64,000 nt of DNA from Crossaster papposus (Eukaryota; Echinodermata; Asteroidea; Velatida; Solasteridae). Where the stretch lies: positions 620,001-684,000 of the forward strand of contig JBAIAA010000449.1 in assembly GCA_037893245.1 (NCBI GenBank). The letters run 5' to 3'. The position numbers were made by a program, and so were the translations under genes. Shown one piece after another: positions 1 to 9,053 of this stretch. The notes below the pieces were generated by a model that was not told the origin of the DNA, did not search any database, and saw nothing but the letters and a program-made list of their open reading frames with translations. How positions within the stretch are numbered: the first letter of the stretch is position 1; each line of letters opens with the position of its first letter.

Positions 1-258
1 AACAAACATTAACTAGCCATGAAATTGGTAGTTTTGATGCGCCTTTCTTAAAATGGGTTTAGTGAAATCGATATTATTAGGACACACCTTAGAGCAAGTT
101 CGACCATCGACCAATGGTTTACTAGTGGTTGGTTTGTGACGCCACTAGCGCAAGAGCCAAGAAGTTGCAGTGCGAATGACTTTAGCCAAACTTTTATGGC
201 GCCCAAAAAACATTGTACTTGCATCGGAAAGTGGTGACAAAAGTGACAGAATTACACA
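1..258. other. GLMP intron 2, no clear feature
   Basis: No coding exon is recognisable here. The text around 55-85 (TTTAGTGAAATCGAT) resembles the ends of the element at 35574-36213, so a degraded copy is likely. Confidence 0.4.
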
Positions 259-622
259 TTAAGGCATAAAAAAAAAAAATGTTATGTTGGCGTAACGGGC
301 CAAAAAAAATAGGGTAGGTAGGTCGGGATTCTTTTTTTTTTTTTTTTTTTTTTTTTTTTCTCCCAGCAATGAAAATGATATGTTTTCTAATTGTTTAAAC
401 CGGTAGTGATACACGATAGCGTGTCCAGGTTCAATATTTTCACAATCCACACACACAACAATGAGAAACGGTCAGAAATGGTTTTAAACGTATTTATAAC
501 TAGATTTATATAGATTTTAATCATTAAATTTCGTCCCTTGAAAAAAAAACTATCCAGGGTCGGCCGTATTTTTAGGGTCGGTCGGGTTACGCCAACATAA
601 CATTTTTTTTTTTTATGCCTAA
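259..622. mobile_element. MITE-like TIR element with A/T-rich ends
   Basis: The two ends are inverted copies of about 38 bp: GGCATAAA, then an A-run, then ATGTTATGTTGGCGTAAC on the left, and the reverse complement at 584-620. The interior holds a 29-bp T tract (330-359). The A/T runs are part of the element, and predicted proteins across them (poly-Lys/poly-Phe) are artefacts. Outer flanks read TTAA on the left and TAAC on the right, compatible with a degraded TTAA target. Confidence 0.65.
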
Positions 623-972
623 CCCTAACCCTCCAGGGTATTTTGGCTAGAAACTCTGCTAGACACATCAGATTGCATACTTTGTCACATTGACTTGTGT
701 GCAGAGTGCAGCAAGGTCAAGCAGTCACCACAGATGCACTGTGCTGGCTCTGGCAGGGTTAGGGTTAATGAAATAACTATATTCCAGTTTGCACAGCAAA
801 GTTTCGTTGTCTGCCATTTTTTGCCGATAGTTGGTCCCCACTGCACTATGCCATGGAAATATTGCTATTGATAACCAACTGCGGCAACTAGACTAGTCCA
901 ACCATCGTCGACTAGCGTGAGTTCGGTCAGAGTTAGTCTAACTAAATGTATGGTCAACTATAGTCCTTGCTA
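623..972. other. Intronic spacer with short telomere-like words
   Basis: No exon is seen. TTAGGG/CCCTAA words occur at 620-632 and 757-766 but only two or three units long. They are part of dispersed repeat ends, not a telomere array. Confidence 0.4.
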
Positions 973-1383
973 TGTGACCTGGCACCACAAAATAGGTGGA
1001 AAGTCACAAAATAACCAAATTGACATTATTACATTTAGAAAGTCCTAAGCTTTCAAAGGATGTATTGTGTGTTGCTGTAGCTTATTGTCGCTATACTCTT
1101 TTGAAATTGCTGAAGTCATACTCCCTTATTTTGAAAAAAACCCATAGTTTAAAGTCCGTGAACCATGCCAACTATACTATCACCCAGTGCAATTCAGCTA
1201 CCAAATAACACACTTTAGAGTTTTAATTGAGCTATACAATTTTGGGATATGATAAAGAAGGTTTGTTTGTATGTAAAAACGTTAACAGCTCTAAGCTGAC
1301 ATCGCACTTGAAAAATGGACGTTTCGGCCAATAACTCGTTTTGGCCATGTTCGACTTTCCGCTTTTCGTGGTGCCAGGTCACA
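973..1383. mobile_element. TA-flanked MITE, family TGTGACCTGGCACCAC (copy 1)
   Basis: TIRs TGTGACCTGGCACCAC and its reverse complement bound a 411-bp element flanked by TA on both sides (971-972, 1384-1385), as for Tc1/mariner-type elements. A second copy lies at 21511-21895 in the same orientation, with closely similar interior text such as CTTTAGAGTTTTAATTGAGC. No transposase is encoded, so it is non-autonomous. Confidence 0.8.
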
Positions 1384-1385
1384 TA

Positions 1386-1475
1386 TAGAACTTGCTCTTA
1401 GCCAAGATTAATCTTAGAGCGGGGATTCGTCTTAAGTTCTAAGATGAGACGAGTTTTGTGAAAACGGCCCCTGGA
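1386..1475. repeat. Fragment of the GTCTTAAG / GGGGCC-ended element family
   Basis: The words TCTTAGAGC, GTCTTAAGTTCTAAGATGAGACGAG and the end AAACGGCCCC resemble one end of the larger element at 35574-36213. It sits just downstream of GLMP exon 2. Confidence 0.45.
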
Positions 1476-1483
1476 CACCTCAC

Positions 1484-1759
1484 CTTGGTAAACATCAAGG
1501 CTGATGAATAAAGCACAGACTCTGGTGGCTGGAATGAAAGGGAACCGGTCTTGGTGTCATGGAGCAAACCCTTCCAGTCAATGGTGAGCTTAGCCTCAAG
1601 GGTCGTTCTTGCCATGATAACCGTCGGGGCACCAATGGAACTCCAAAGGAAATGGATTGCATCGTCATCGTCCGTCCCTTTGATGTGGACCAGGTTGTGT
1701 TGTGTCGAGTTGCATTGTGGAATTGTTGCACTGTCACAATGCTCGAGGCTAATTGTTAA
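1484..1759 (-). CDS. GLMP: GLMP coding exon 2
   Basis: This exon has 92 codons in phase 0. The acceptor ends TTGCCAG (complement of 1760-1766) and the donor is GTGAGG (complement of 1478-1483). The frame is open throughout. It begins LTISLEHCD, contains one N-glycosylation-type NST triplet, and ends SALMFTK. The conserved lumenal pattern (HI.G...D.IHFLWSSIGAPTV) identifies the family. The next exon would lie below 1484. I could not find it in 1-1483, so intron 2 probably runs off the left edge. Confidence 0.8.
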
Positions 1760-4700
1760 CTGGCAAGGGAATATGATACATGTACATGATATATAGCAAG
1801 TGAAGTACTAAATTGAATCTGGGTGGGTCGGGGGCTTTAAATAAATATTTATTTAGTAATAAGATTTTGGCTGGTCCCTTGGCTTTAGTATGGTTTTTAT
1901 TCCCTGCAGCAGGAGACCAGCGATATACAAAAAACAGAGGTTAGAGAGTAAAAACTGATTTCTCGCTCGGGCTATTTGACCTTTAAGATTTTGTTAAGGA
2001 AAATTTAATTTCCGTGTCCAAATATTTTGTCTAATTTAACACTTTAGCTCAATTCTTAATCCCATTATTGAGACTAGCAACAGAGCAATTTGTTACCTTT
2101 TATCACCACACAAAACCTTTGATTTCTAATGTCAATACTGCACGAATGTCTAAGAAATTCATCAAAATGAAGAGGAAAAGATGCTTGTTTGATTGATACT
2201 GATTAACCCTAACTCCCTACACAACAAAGGAAGTTGGAGGATTTTGAAGGAATTGTATTGTTCAATAACAATGGTGAGGGAGTTAGGGTTAATATAAAAC
2301 TGACGTGCAATTTAAAGACAAAATTAATCGGTGAAATTTTATTTTGCGAGATAAACTTTTAAACACTGAATATAATTAGACCTCTGGGTTTCCACAGACC
2401 ATCAAAATTACATTTTGTCTGTATTTTAAAATAATATTGTTCACTCCAAGATCCTTGGAGTGAACAATAATATTTTAAAATACAGACAAAATGTAATTTT
2501 GATGGTCGGTGGAAACCCAGAGGTCTACTGTGTAATCAGTAATCTGTATGGGAAACTATATACAAAGCATATACAACAGCATTAAGCTACCTCCGGCTAG
2601 CTCCGACCACCTCCGACTTTTACCAACACCCCACGGACGTGTCTGTGTGGCCAGGCTCGAGAGCTCGAACATTTTTGGAAGGGGAAATTGTTTTCTTTTC
2701 ACTGCTCATAACTACACATCATCATCACCGTTGCGCGAAGTGAAAAAAACAACAATTCCCCTTCCTAAATTGGTAGAGCCCATCACAGATGACATGACCT
2801 TAGTTTCAGCTTACAAAATTTGATTGTAACAGTTTAACGTACATTCAAGTCGCCAGAACACGTCGGTTGGTGAGTAAAAACTCTGATTTTTCAATAAAAC
2901 TGTCACTCAGTGCCATGGTCCACAAATGTTGCCTCCACAGTCTTCAACTCAAGAACTACAGAAAGCTAGTATTGCTTTTGGGAAGAGACTACGGTTTGAA
3001 CAAATTGAAAGGTCCGAATCCCATTTATTTATTTATTTATTGTAACCTTTAAAGAGGAGAGGGTAGTCCTTTTCAGTTAACAAACTGCTTTACAAAGGAG
3101 CCCTCTATTATAATAATTACTGATCACTATACCATTTCATAAATAATTTTTTTTGAGTTCACGAAGTCTAAACAAGTTAATCGTTGTAACTGTAAGCATG
3201 GAGCTATAGCTCCATGCTGTAAGGTACACAGAATTGACGATGCCAAGTAACTGGGACTACCGTTCTCGTATTATTAAAGTTGTACGGGTATTTACTCGTG
3301 ATGGTCGGTGTCCAAAAATGATGTGCAACTGTAGTTGCGATAATCGTAACCCACCATCCTCCCGACGGTCGAAGACCGGAGGGTTACGAGTCAAACAGTG
3401 TACAGAATTGGCATTTTTATAATTTCGACCATTTTTGCCAGACTAGTCACCGGATTTGCCGGATTTTAACCACTTTTAAAGATCATGACACACATTTTAA
3501 GAACACAGATTTGATCTGCAATGTGTAATGACTCCACTCATAACACTCTAAACATCATTGAGAAAATATTTTGGGGGAAAAATGACAAAAACTTACCAGA
3601 GACTGAGCGAAATTCTCACCAAACGAGGTTTACGTTTATAACCCCGCACTTCAAAACCTATCAACAATCTCGACCAATCAGCGTAAACCAAGGAAAGACA
3701 GACTGGGTGGAGCTTCGGCTGTACACCGCTAACCGGCTATTCCCGCTTGCGGACTCACTGCACGGGCTTCTCTCTAGCTCAGTCTCCTTTTCGGAGGCAA
3801 AGCCAAAGACGAAGCAACGGTTTCGAAAAGGCCCATAGAATGTAGCAGTGAGACTAATGCTGCGTTCCAATCGCATCGTTTTTATCGTGTTCACCGTGAA
3901 TTTCTCCACGTTCACAAGTAGGTTGCATTCCAAACGCTACACACCACACGACGCACGCGCACAGTCGAGTTAGTCGTGCGGTACGCGGTAAGGACATTCT
4001 TTATAGCGCAAGAACTTGTACGTGAACCAACACGCATGCGCGAGTATTTCATTCGCGAAGTCGTGACGTGTACATGGAGAAATAAATCCACCTCGAGTTC
4101 ACCACTGGTGAACACGAGTTGCCAGGCGATTAGAACGCCATTATGGCCGAGTTCGGGCGGTCTGTTCTTGACACGCGTAACTTGTTCTTGCATGATGGAT
4201 AGGTGGTGTGTGTTCTTGTTCCGAGTGCAATGGGTCGCGTTCCCGCCGTTCGAGCGCGAGAACAGAGTTCGCGTATCAAGAACAGACCGCCCGAACTCCT
4301 ATACGACTCGTGAACCCGTGAACACGATAAACACGACGCGATTGGAACGCAGCATGAGCGCCGAAAGGGAAGCCCGTGCAGTGAGTCCGCAAGCGGGAAT
4401 AGCCGGTTAGCGGTGTACAGCCGAAGCTCCACCCAGTCTGTCTTTCCTTGGTTTACGCTGATTGGTCGAGATTGTTGTTAGGTTTTGAAGTGCGGGGTTA
4501 TAAACGTAAACCTCGTTTGGTGAGAATTTCGCTCAGTCTCTGGTAAGTTTTTGTCATTTTTCCCCCAAAATATTTTCTCAATGATGTTTAGAGTGTTATG
4601 AGTGGAGTCATTACACATTGCAGATCAAATCTGTGTTCTTAAAATGTGTGTCATGATCTTTAAAAGTGGTTAAAATCCGGCAAATCCGGTGACTAGTCTG

Positions 4701-4923
4701 GCAAAAATGGTCGAAATTATAAAAATGCCAATTCTGTACACTGTTTGACTCGTAACCCTCCGGTCTTCGACCGTCGGGAGGATGGTGGGTTACGATTATC
4801 GCAACTAGTGCAACTGCAACTTGAAAGAATAGATTTACTTACGTTTCTGTTTGCAACGAGACCTTTCGCAAGCAATGTTAAAATTATGCAGAATATAATC
4901 GGAACGTCCATTCGGTAGGTCAT
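1484..4923 (-). CDS. GLMP: GLMP / NCU-G1-like lysosomal membrane glycoprotein, 5' two coding exons (partial gene)
   Basis: The first 119 residues are encoded by two exons, 4923-4843 (27 codons, signal peptide) and 1759-1484 (92 codons), joined in phase 0. The gene continues left of the window. Exon 2 carries family features: an NLVHIK strand, the WSSIGAPTVIM core, the DWKGLL strand and the SSALMFTK strand. These align with the N-terminal lumenal part of vertebrate GLMP (WSSLG, VNWSLLL, SSALVFTRL, as I recall the family). In vertebrates GLMP is a highly glycosylated lysosomal membrane protein that partners and protects the transporter MFSD1; that role is inferred here from homology. Intron 1 is about 3.1 kb and filled with repeats, including the 3333-4806 inverted repeat. 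The start codon faces the glutaredoxin gene head to head. Confidence 0.8.
2204..2293. repeat. Small inverted repeat with telomere-like arms
   Basis: ATTAACCCTAACTCCCT on the left is matched by its reverse complement on the right, around a loop of about 55 bp. It looks like a short TIR element or the remains of one. Similar words occur near 14088 and 60360. Confidence 0.5.
2377..2527. repeat. 151-bp near-perfect hairpin palindrome
   Basis: The arms are 74 bp with one mismatch and a 3-nt loop centred at 2452 (CCAAG ATC CTTGG). The arm text (GAACAATAATATTTTAAAATA and CTGGGTTTCC) is the internal sequence of the MULE-like MITE seen intact at 7228-7511. It therefore arose from that family, probably by inverted duplication of half an element. 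Confidence 0.85.
2528..2629. mobile_element. Right end of MULE-like MITE (GGTGTTGGTAAAAGTCGGAGG family)
   Basis: The block from CTGTATGGGAAACTATATAC to CTTTTACCAACACC matches the right terminus of the 7228-7511 copy almost base for base. The left terminus is missing, having been replaced by the hairpin at 2377-2527. Confidence 0.7.
3195..3218. repeat. 24-bp perfect palindrome (ATGGAGCTATAGCTCCAT core)
   Basis: AGCATGGAGCTATAGCTCCATGCT is self-complementary (12-bp arms, no loop). The same stem with a 3-nt loop recurs at about 5829-5852. No function is assignable. Confidence 0.7.
3333..4806. repeat. 1.47-kb inverted repeat with ~440-bp arms and promoter-like motifs
   Basis: Left arm about 3333-3775 and right arm about 4370-4806 are nearly identical in inverse orientation. 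The ~600-bp centre holds further, shorter inverted pairs (3861-3890 with 4320-4360; 4149-4190 with 4257-4297). Read outward from the centre, each arm has a CCAAT box in reverse (ATTGG; CCAAT at 3674-3678), a TATA-like GGGGTTATAAAC and, about 45 bp on, a perfect donor CTCTG/GTAAGT (4543-4548, and the complement of 3591-3596). It lies in GLMP intron 1, just downstream of exon 1. It is either a foldback transposon or a duplicated first exon plus promoter; no protein is visible. Confidence 0.8.
4843..4923 (-). CDS. GLMP: GLMP coding exon 1 (signal peptide)
   Basis: Reading leftwards from the ATG at 4923-4921, 27 codons give a short basic start (MTYRM), a hydrophobic core (VPIIFCIILTLLAKGLVA) and NRN. 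The exon is followed by the strong donor GTAAGT (complement of 4837-4842). It reads in frame into exon 2, whose first residues are LTISLE. A second ATG at codon 5 (4911-4909) could also start the same signal peptide. The leader and splice phase fit a secreted or lysosomal protein. The right arm of the 1.47-kb inverted repeat ends only about 35 bp downstream of this exon, in intron 1. Confidence 0.75.
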
Positions 4924-6553
4924 TGTTGCAGATTTGTTTTTTTAATTTCGTCAAAGCAAATGGTAATGTGCGTTAGGCTTAGACATGGAGGCTGTAAGAT
5001 AAGAGCAACGATCACGTACTTTGTCTCCAACCAGCAAGTAGTCAGATTTGTGTACACAGGAGATTAGAAACAACAAGGAGAACGTCAGAAACCAGACCAA
5101 GTTCCAATCAGTCACGTGCTTGTGGCGGCAGGTCAGGTGACATTGAAGTAGGTAGACAGGGATTGCTCCTAATGTTATTGTTCTTGCCCTTTGAGTTGCC
5201 GCCCCCAACAATAAAGACGGAGCAGAGAAAAGGAGCCCATTTTTTTTTTTGGGGGGGGGGGGGGGGGGTGCAATATGGAGTCTATAATATAGACGAAAGC
5301 AATTGGCGATTGCGATAAGGACCCAGTTCCGGTTTGAATTTGCTCCATTAGGCCTACATGACTATTCTCCTTCATTAAAATACCGTTTTAATCAATCAAT
5401 CAACAGCCATAAAATGTTAAAATGTTGAAACTAATTATGGGCAAGATGGAGCTTTGGTTTCCGCGCCAAATTTCCATAAGCTGGCCTTCACCCACACCTA
5501 GCCTCAGGCTTGCTCTTCCTTGATTTTAGAAGCAAAATGTAAAACACTAAAGTGTAGCAATTAAACAAATTGTTAAATAAGGAGATAAATAGTGTAATAA
5601 AGTGATATTCGGCGATTTAAAAAAATAATGTTATTGATCGATCTGGTTGCCGATACTGTGACGTGGTAACGGCGAAAGCACTGGCGATTGCGATGAGGAC
5701 CCAGTTCCGGTTTGAATTTGCTCCATTATACGACTATTCTCCTTTATTAAAATACCGTTTTATATAATCAATCAATCAACAGCCATAAAATGTCGAAATG
5801 TTGAAACTTTAGGAAATAATGGTGTAATCATGGAGCTTTTATAGCTCCATGGTGTATGAAGTAGGCCTCCTAATTCGTTTTTTGGCGCAACGTATTAAAT
5901 GGGCTGGGCTACGTTGTGATTATCTTTATCTTTATTTCATTTTTCGGGATATACGAAATCACTGAATTAGACAACAATTACAAATAACGAACACTGATCA
6001 AGAAACATAACAACAAATCATAACAGAAGACAATACCCAAATAGCTTCCGCAGAATTACCCAAAAGAAACAAGTTTCTGTCTAGGGGCTCTCCAAACTAA
6101 TTGGATAATACATTTAAGGATAAATAGATTAGATATAAAGGAAATAATAAATAATAAAAATATTTAAAAAAAATATAATTAAACAATACACACACAAAAA
6201 AATTAAAAATAAATAAATTGACGATTGATTGAGTGATTGAAGTATTGATAAATATATTTGTTAATTGTGACTGATTTGTGAATTATTATTTTATTCATGA
6301 TTGACCTGTGGTGACTTGTGACCGACTCGTCGAAATCCCGGGATTAAAAACAAAGACCGCCGAGCGCTCTACGAAAAACCCCACCCCGTTTGGAGCAATC
6401 ACTTCATTGTATTCGTGTATCGTGTACTTGTCTCTGGAGGGCGACCTTCGGCTGCATATTTTGTGCGACGAACAAAAGACATTTTATTTTAATAACGTTA
6501 ACGTAATACTCGTTAGATTTTAACTTGAAGGGTAACCAACGGAACGGCATAAA
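4924..6553. promoter_or_regulatory. Head-to-head intergenic region between GLMP and glutaredoxin
   Basis: About 1.6 kb separates the two start codons, so it should hold both promoters and both 5' UTRs. No certain TATA box is assigned. The 250 bp upstream of the glutaredoxin ATG is less repetitive and more GC-rich and may include its 5' UTR. The middle is repeat: a G tract at about 5251-5269, a duplicated 150-bp block and an A/T-rich stretch at 6100-6290. Confidence 0.5.
5289..5812. repeat. Pair of ~150-bp direct repeats
   Basis: 5289-5445 and 5671-5812 share long identical words such as GGACCCAGTTCCGGTTTGAA and ATCAATCAATCAACAGCC in the same orientation. The spacer between them is unrelated. 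They may be long direct termini of one element or two copies of a short repeat. Confidence 0.7.
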
Positions 6554-6607
6554 ATGTCGAAAGCCGCTACTAAAGCATTTGTGGATGCAGCAATCGTTGA
6601 CAACAAG
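6554..6607 (+). CDS. GLRX: Glutaredoxin exon 1
   Basis: ATG at 6554 with context CATAAAATGT, then 18 codons encoding MSKAATKAFVDAAIVDNK. The donor is GGTAAAT (GTAAAT at 6608). No in-frame alternative start closer to the active site exists in this exon. The amphipathic N-terminal helix matches the family start. Confidence 0.9.
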
Positions 6608-8884
6608 GTAAATTTTGGGACGATTGAATAATTTTTAACGGGAACATTTATTATAGGTCGGGGCGGAGGTATATATCCGGGATGATCAACAATAGATCGT
6701 GCATAGTCGGGTGTTGGTAAAAGTCGGAGGTAGCCGGAGGTAGATTTTAATGCCGTTGTATACGCGGTGAATAATATCGCTTTGTATATAGTTTCCCATA
6801 CAGATTACTGATTTACACTGAATACAATTTTACCTCTGGGTTTCCAGACCACACGACCATTGACTATCAAAATTACATTTTGTCTGTATTTCCAAATTGT
6901 TCACTCCAAGAACCTCCCTCTGGTTCGTGTCAGCAGCATTTACAGCAATAAAAGCTACCTCCGGCTACCTCCAACCACCTCCGACTTTTACAAACACCCA
7001 TATTAGTCCTCACCGTTTTGTTGATGGCGCATTTACGTTACTGTGAAAGTGCTTAATAATTATTAAGCACTTTCACAGTAACGTAAATGCGCCATCAACA
7101 AAACGGTGAGGACTTCTACGCTGCAGCCGTCGCTACCAAAAAATGTAATCTTGGTTCCAAAACGACCCAATCACGGTATGCAGCGTTAATTGCAAACAAG
7201 GGACACTAATTTTTATTTGTTAATTTTGGGTGTTGGTAAAAGTCGGAGGTGGTCGGAGCTAGCCGGAGGGGGCGCGCATTAAACCGTTACAAGGAAAACC
7301 TGACGCGAACCAGGAGAAGATCTTGGAGTGAACAATATTATTTTAAAATACAGACAAAATAGAATTTTGATGGTCTGTGGAAACCCAGAGGTATAGGCTA
7401 ATTGTGTTCAGTGTAATCAATAATCTGTATGGGAAACTATATACAAAGCGTATACAACAGCATTAAGCTACCTCCGGCTAGCTCCGACCACCTCCGACTT
7501 TTACCAACACCTGTTAATTTTCCCTAAAATGTAAAAAAAAAAAAAGAGGAAATATTAAGATTTCATAGATGGTTGGAACAAGGCGTTTGGTCGTCTTCAG
7601 TTGATTTGCATAAATAGCAGCTGCATAAGGTCGCTGTTCGCGCTGTATGTTTGCAATGCTAACTACTGCAGCGCACGGCATGGATTTCAGACAGGGCGAC
7701 GAACGCATTGTACGAGGCTCATCTCGTATATACAATTTATAGTGAAACCAGCGTGGATTATTTAGGCCTACTTCCCCATTTTAAAGGACTAAAAGTTACT
7801 TGATGCCGTTTTCTACCATTTTGTCTCTAGGTTGTCGTCTTCTCCAAAAAATACTGTCCCTACTGTAAGAAGGCCAAGTCTGCACTGAATGAGGTTGGCT
7901 TGACTGGGTACAAGGTCATCGAAATAGATGACAAGGAGAACATGGATGCAATTCAAGATTACATGCTGGAACTTACCAAGGGAAGGAGTGTAAGTTAAAT
8001 AGAGTGTTTGCTCAGAGCACCTAGACTTGTATAGTCAAACAATGTATTAAATTGCTTGGATAGGCCTGGGCAAACATTTTGGCCGTTTCAAATAAAAATG
8101 TACATAAGAAAACCCTTTGAGATTCCGTCGCGCTTAAGACAAGTTCATACTTCACACGGTACTTCACACGAAAGGGATGGGAATTTCATGACCTCGACAA
8201 TTGTTAGTTTCATGGTGACATTTGTCGTGGCTGTACCAAATTTGCTGTGCACCAAGAATAATAATAATAATAATAATAATGTTAGTTCTTATATAGCGCT
8301 TTAGACTCACACAATGTTGGTGTATCAAAGCGCTTTACATGATTACCCTAGTCATTGGGCCCATGAAACATTCCAAATACCATCTCAGCTCCCTGGGGAG
8401 TATACAGCTCGATGCTGCCATTTTGGCGCAAAGTAGCTAAATTCAACCACAATAACCATCTCTGCCCTCACAGGTACCCATTTTACTCCTGGGTGGAGAG
8501 AAGCAATGAGTGACAAAGTGCCTTGCCCAAGGGCACACGAATCGTAGTCCCAGGCCGGACTCGAACCCCCAACCTGTAGCTTTACCTACAGATTACAAAT
8601 TCAATGCTCCAGACCACGAGACCACGGCACTCCATGGATCTGCCATAAGATTTTAATCAAAGGTGGCGAGATTGAGAATCTACCTAATGGGAATGTGGTT
8701 TATTGATTGTGCGGAGGAAAGCAAGTTTTTGTTTTAAAAACCTCTGCCAACAGTGGTCTGATTTCTTTCCTAGGTGCCTCGTGTCTTCATCGGAGGAGAG
8801 TTTGTAGGAGGAGGGGATGATGTTGCCCGGCTGGCCTCCCAAGGCAAACTGAAACCAAAGCTTCAAGAAGTTGGGGCACTCTGA
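6554..8884 (+). CDS. GLRX: Glutaredoxin (dithiol, CPYC class), complete, three exons
   Basis: The exons 6554-6607, 7831-7989 and 8774-8884 give 18 + 53 + 36 = 107 residues and a TGA stop, close to the usual ~106 of animal GLRX. The protein has the redox site CPYC (residues 27-30, after VVVFSKKY), the cis-Pro loop SVPRVFIGG and a C-terminal GG..D.......G.L helix typical of glutathione binding. It should reduce protein-glutathione mixed disulfides with glutathione in the cytosol; no targeting signal is seen. All introns have GT/AG borders in phase 0. A possible polyadenylation signal AATAAA lies at 8956-8961. Unlike human GLRX, the GGG at the conserved GGC position lacks the extra cysteine. Confidence 0.95.
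6710..6999. mobile_element. MULE-like MITE in glutaredoxin intron 1 (copy A)
   Basis: It starts GGGTGTTGGTAAAAGTCGG and ends with the inverted CCGACTTTTACAAACACCC. Interior words (GTTTCCCATACAGATTACTG, ACCTCTGGGTTTCC) are shared with copy B at 7228-7511 and with 2377-2629. The target duplication is not clear. Confidence 0.75.
7005..7114. repeat. Perfect 110-bp palindrome
   Basis: The arms are 55 bp each, with no spacer and no mismatch, centred between 7059 and 7060 (GCTTAATAATTATTAAGC). It lies in glutaredoxin intron 1, between two copies of one MITE family, with only a few bases separating it from copy A. Its own sequence is not that of the MITEs. Confidence 0.9.
7218..7521. mobile_element. 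MULE-like MITE (copy B) with ~10-bp target duplication
   Basis: Element 7228-7511 has TIRs GGTGTTGGTAAAAGTCGGAGG and flanking direct repeats TGTTAATTTT at 7218-7227 and 7512-7521. A 9-10 bp duplication is typical of Mutator-like elements. The 284-bp length and lack of any ORF make it non-autonomous. It is on the plus side of glutaredoxin intron 1. Confidence 0.8.
7831..7989 (+). CDS. GLRX: Glutaredoxin exon 2 (CPYC active site)
   Basis: The acceptor is TTGTCTCTAG (7821-7830) and the donor GTAAGT (7990). The exon encodes 53 residues from VVVFSKKYCPYC through the EIDD strand and the IQDYMLELTKGRS segment. The second family motif is completed in exon 3. Confidence 0.95.
8256..8633 (-). mobile_element. 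tRNA-derived SINE with LINE-like 3' tail, in glutaredoxin intron 2
   Basis: On the minus strand the head starts at 8633 with an A-box-like TGGTCTCGTGGTCTGG and a perfect B box GGTTCGAGTCC, the RNA polymerase III promoter of tRNA-derived SINEs. The body runs to a 3' tail containing AAAGCGCTTTG, then AGCGCTATATAAG and (ATT)n at 8256-8280. The tail resembles the 3' end of the LINE at 9860-13609 (CAGCGCTTTTG, AGCGCTATATAAATG, (ATT)n), so the SINE probably borrows that LINE's reverse transcriptase. Target duplication is not obvious. Confidence 0.85.
8774..8884 (+). CDS. GLRX: Glutaredoxin exon 3 and stop
   Basis: The acceptor is TTTCTTTCCTAG (ending 8773). The exon encodes VPRVFIGGEFVGGGDD followed by a helical C-terminus ending VGAL, then TGA at 8882-8884. 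The 3' UTR follows, with AATAAA at 8956. Confidence 0.95.
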   Translation: MPRVFIGGEFVGGGDDVARLASQGKLKPKLQEVGAL

Positions 8885-9053
8885 GCTGCCCTTGTGCCTC
8901 CCTGAAAGCACCCAGAAAATTAACTAATAGTACAATAGAGCACTTATTTTTTTTAAATAAATTGTCATTCCTTTCGTTATTTTCGTACATGAAGTTAGGG
9001 GGACATTCCATAGAATTTAGGTGCTTAAAGGTCAGATACACTATTGGTAATTG

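Noticed and set aside
620-770. Telomere repeat (TTAGGG/CCCTAA)
   Set aside because: Only two or three units, scattered at transposon ends. Not an array.
3585-3610. U1 snRNA-like ACTTACC word
   Set aside because: The resemblance is only complementarity to a splice donor; the U1 stems and Sm site are absent.
3976-4432. Overlapping ORFs of 100-144 codons
   Set aside because: They lie in the centre and arm of the inverted repeat, mirror each other because of the symmetry, and show no protein motif.
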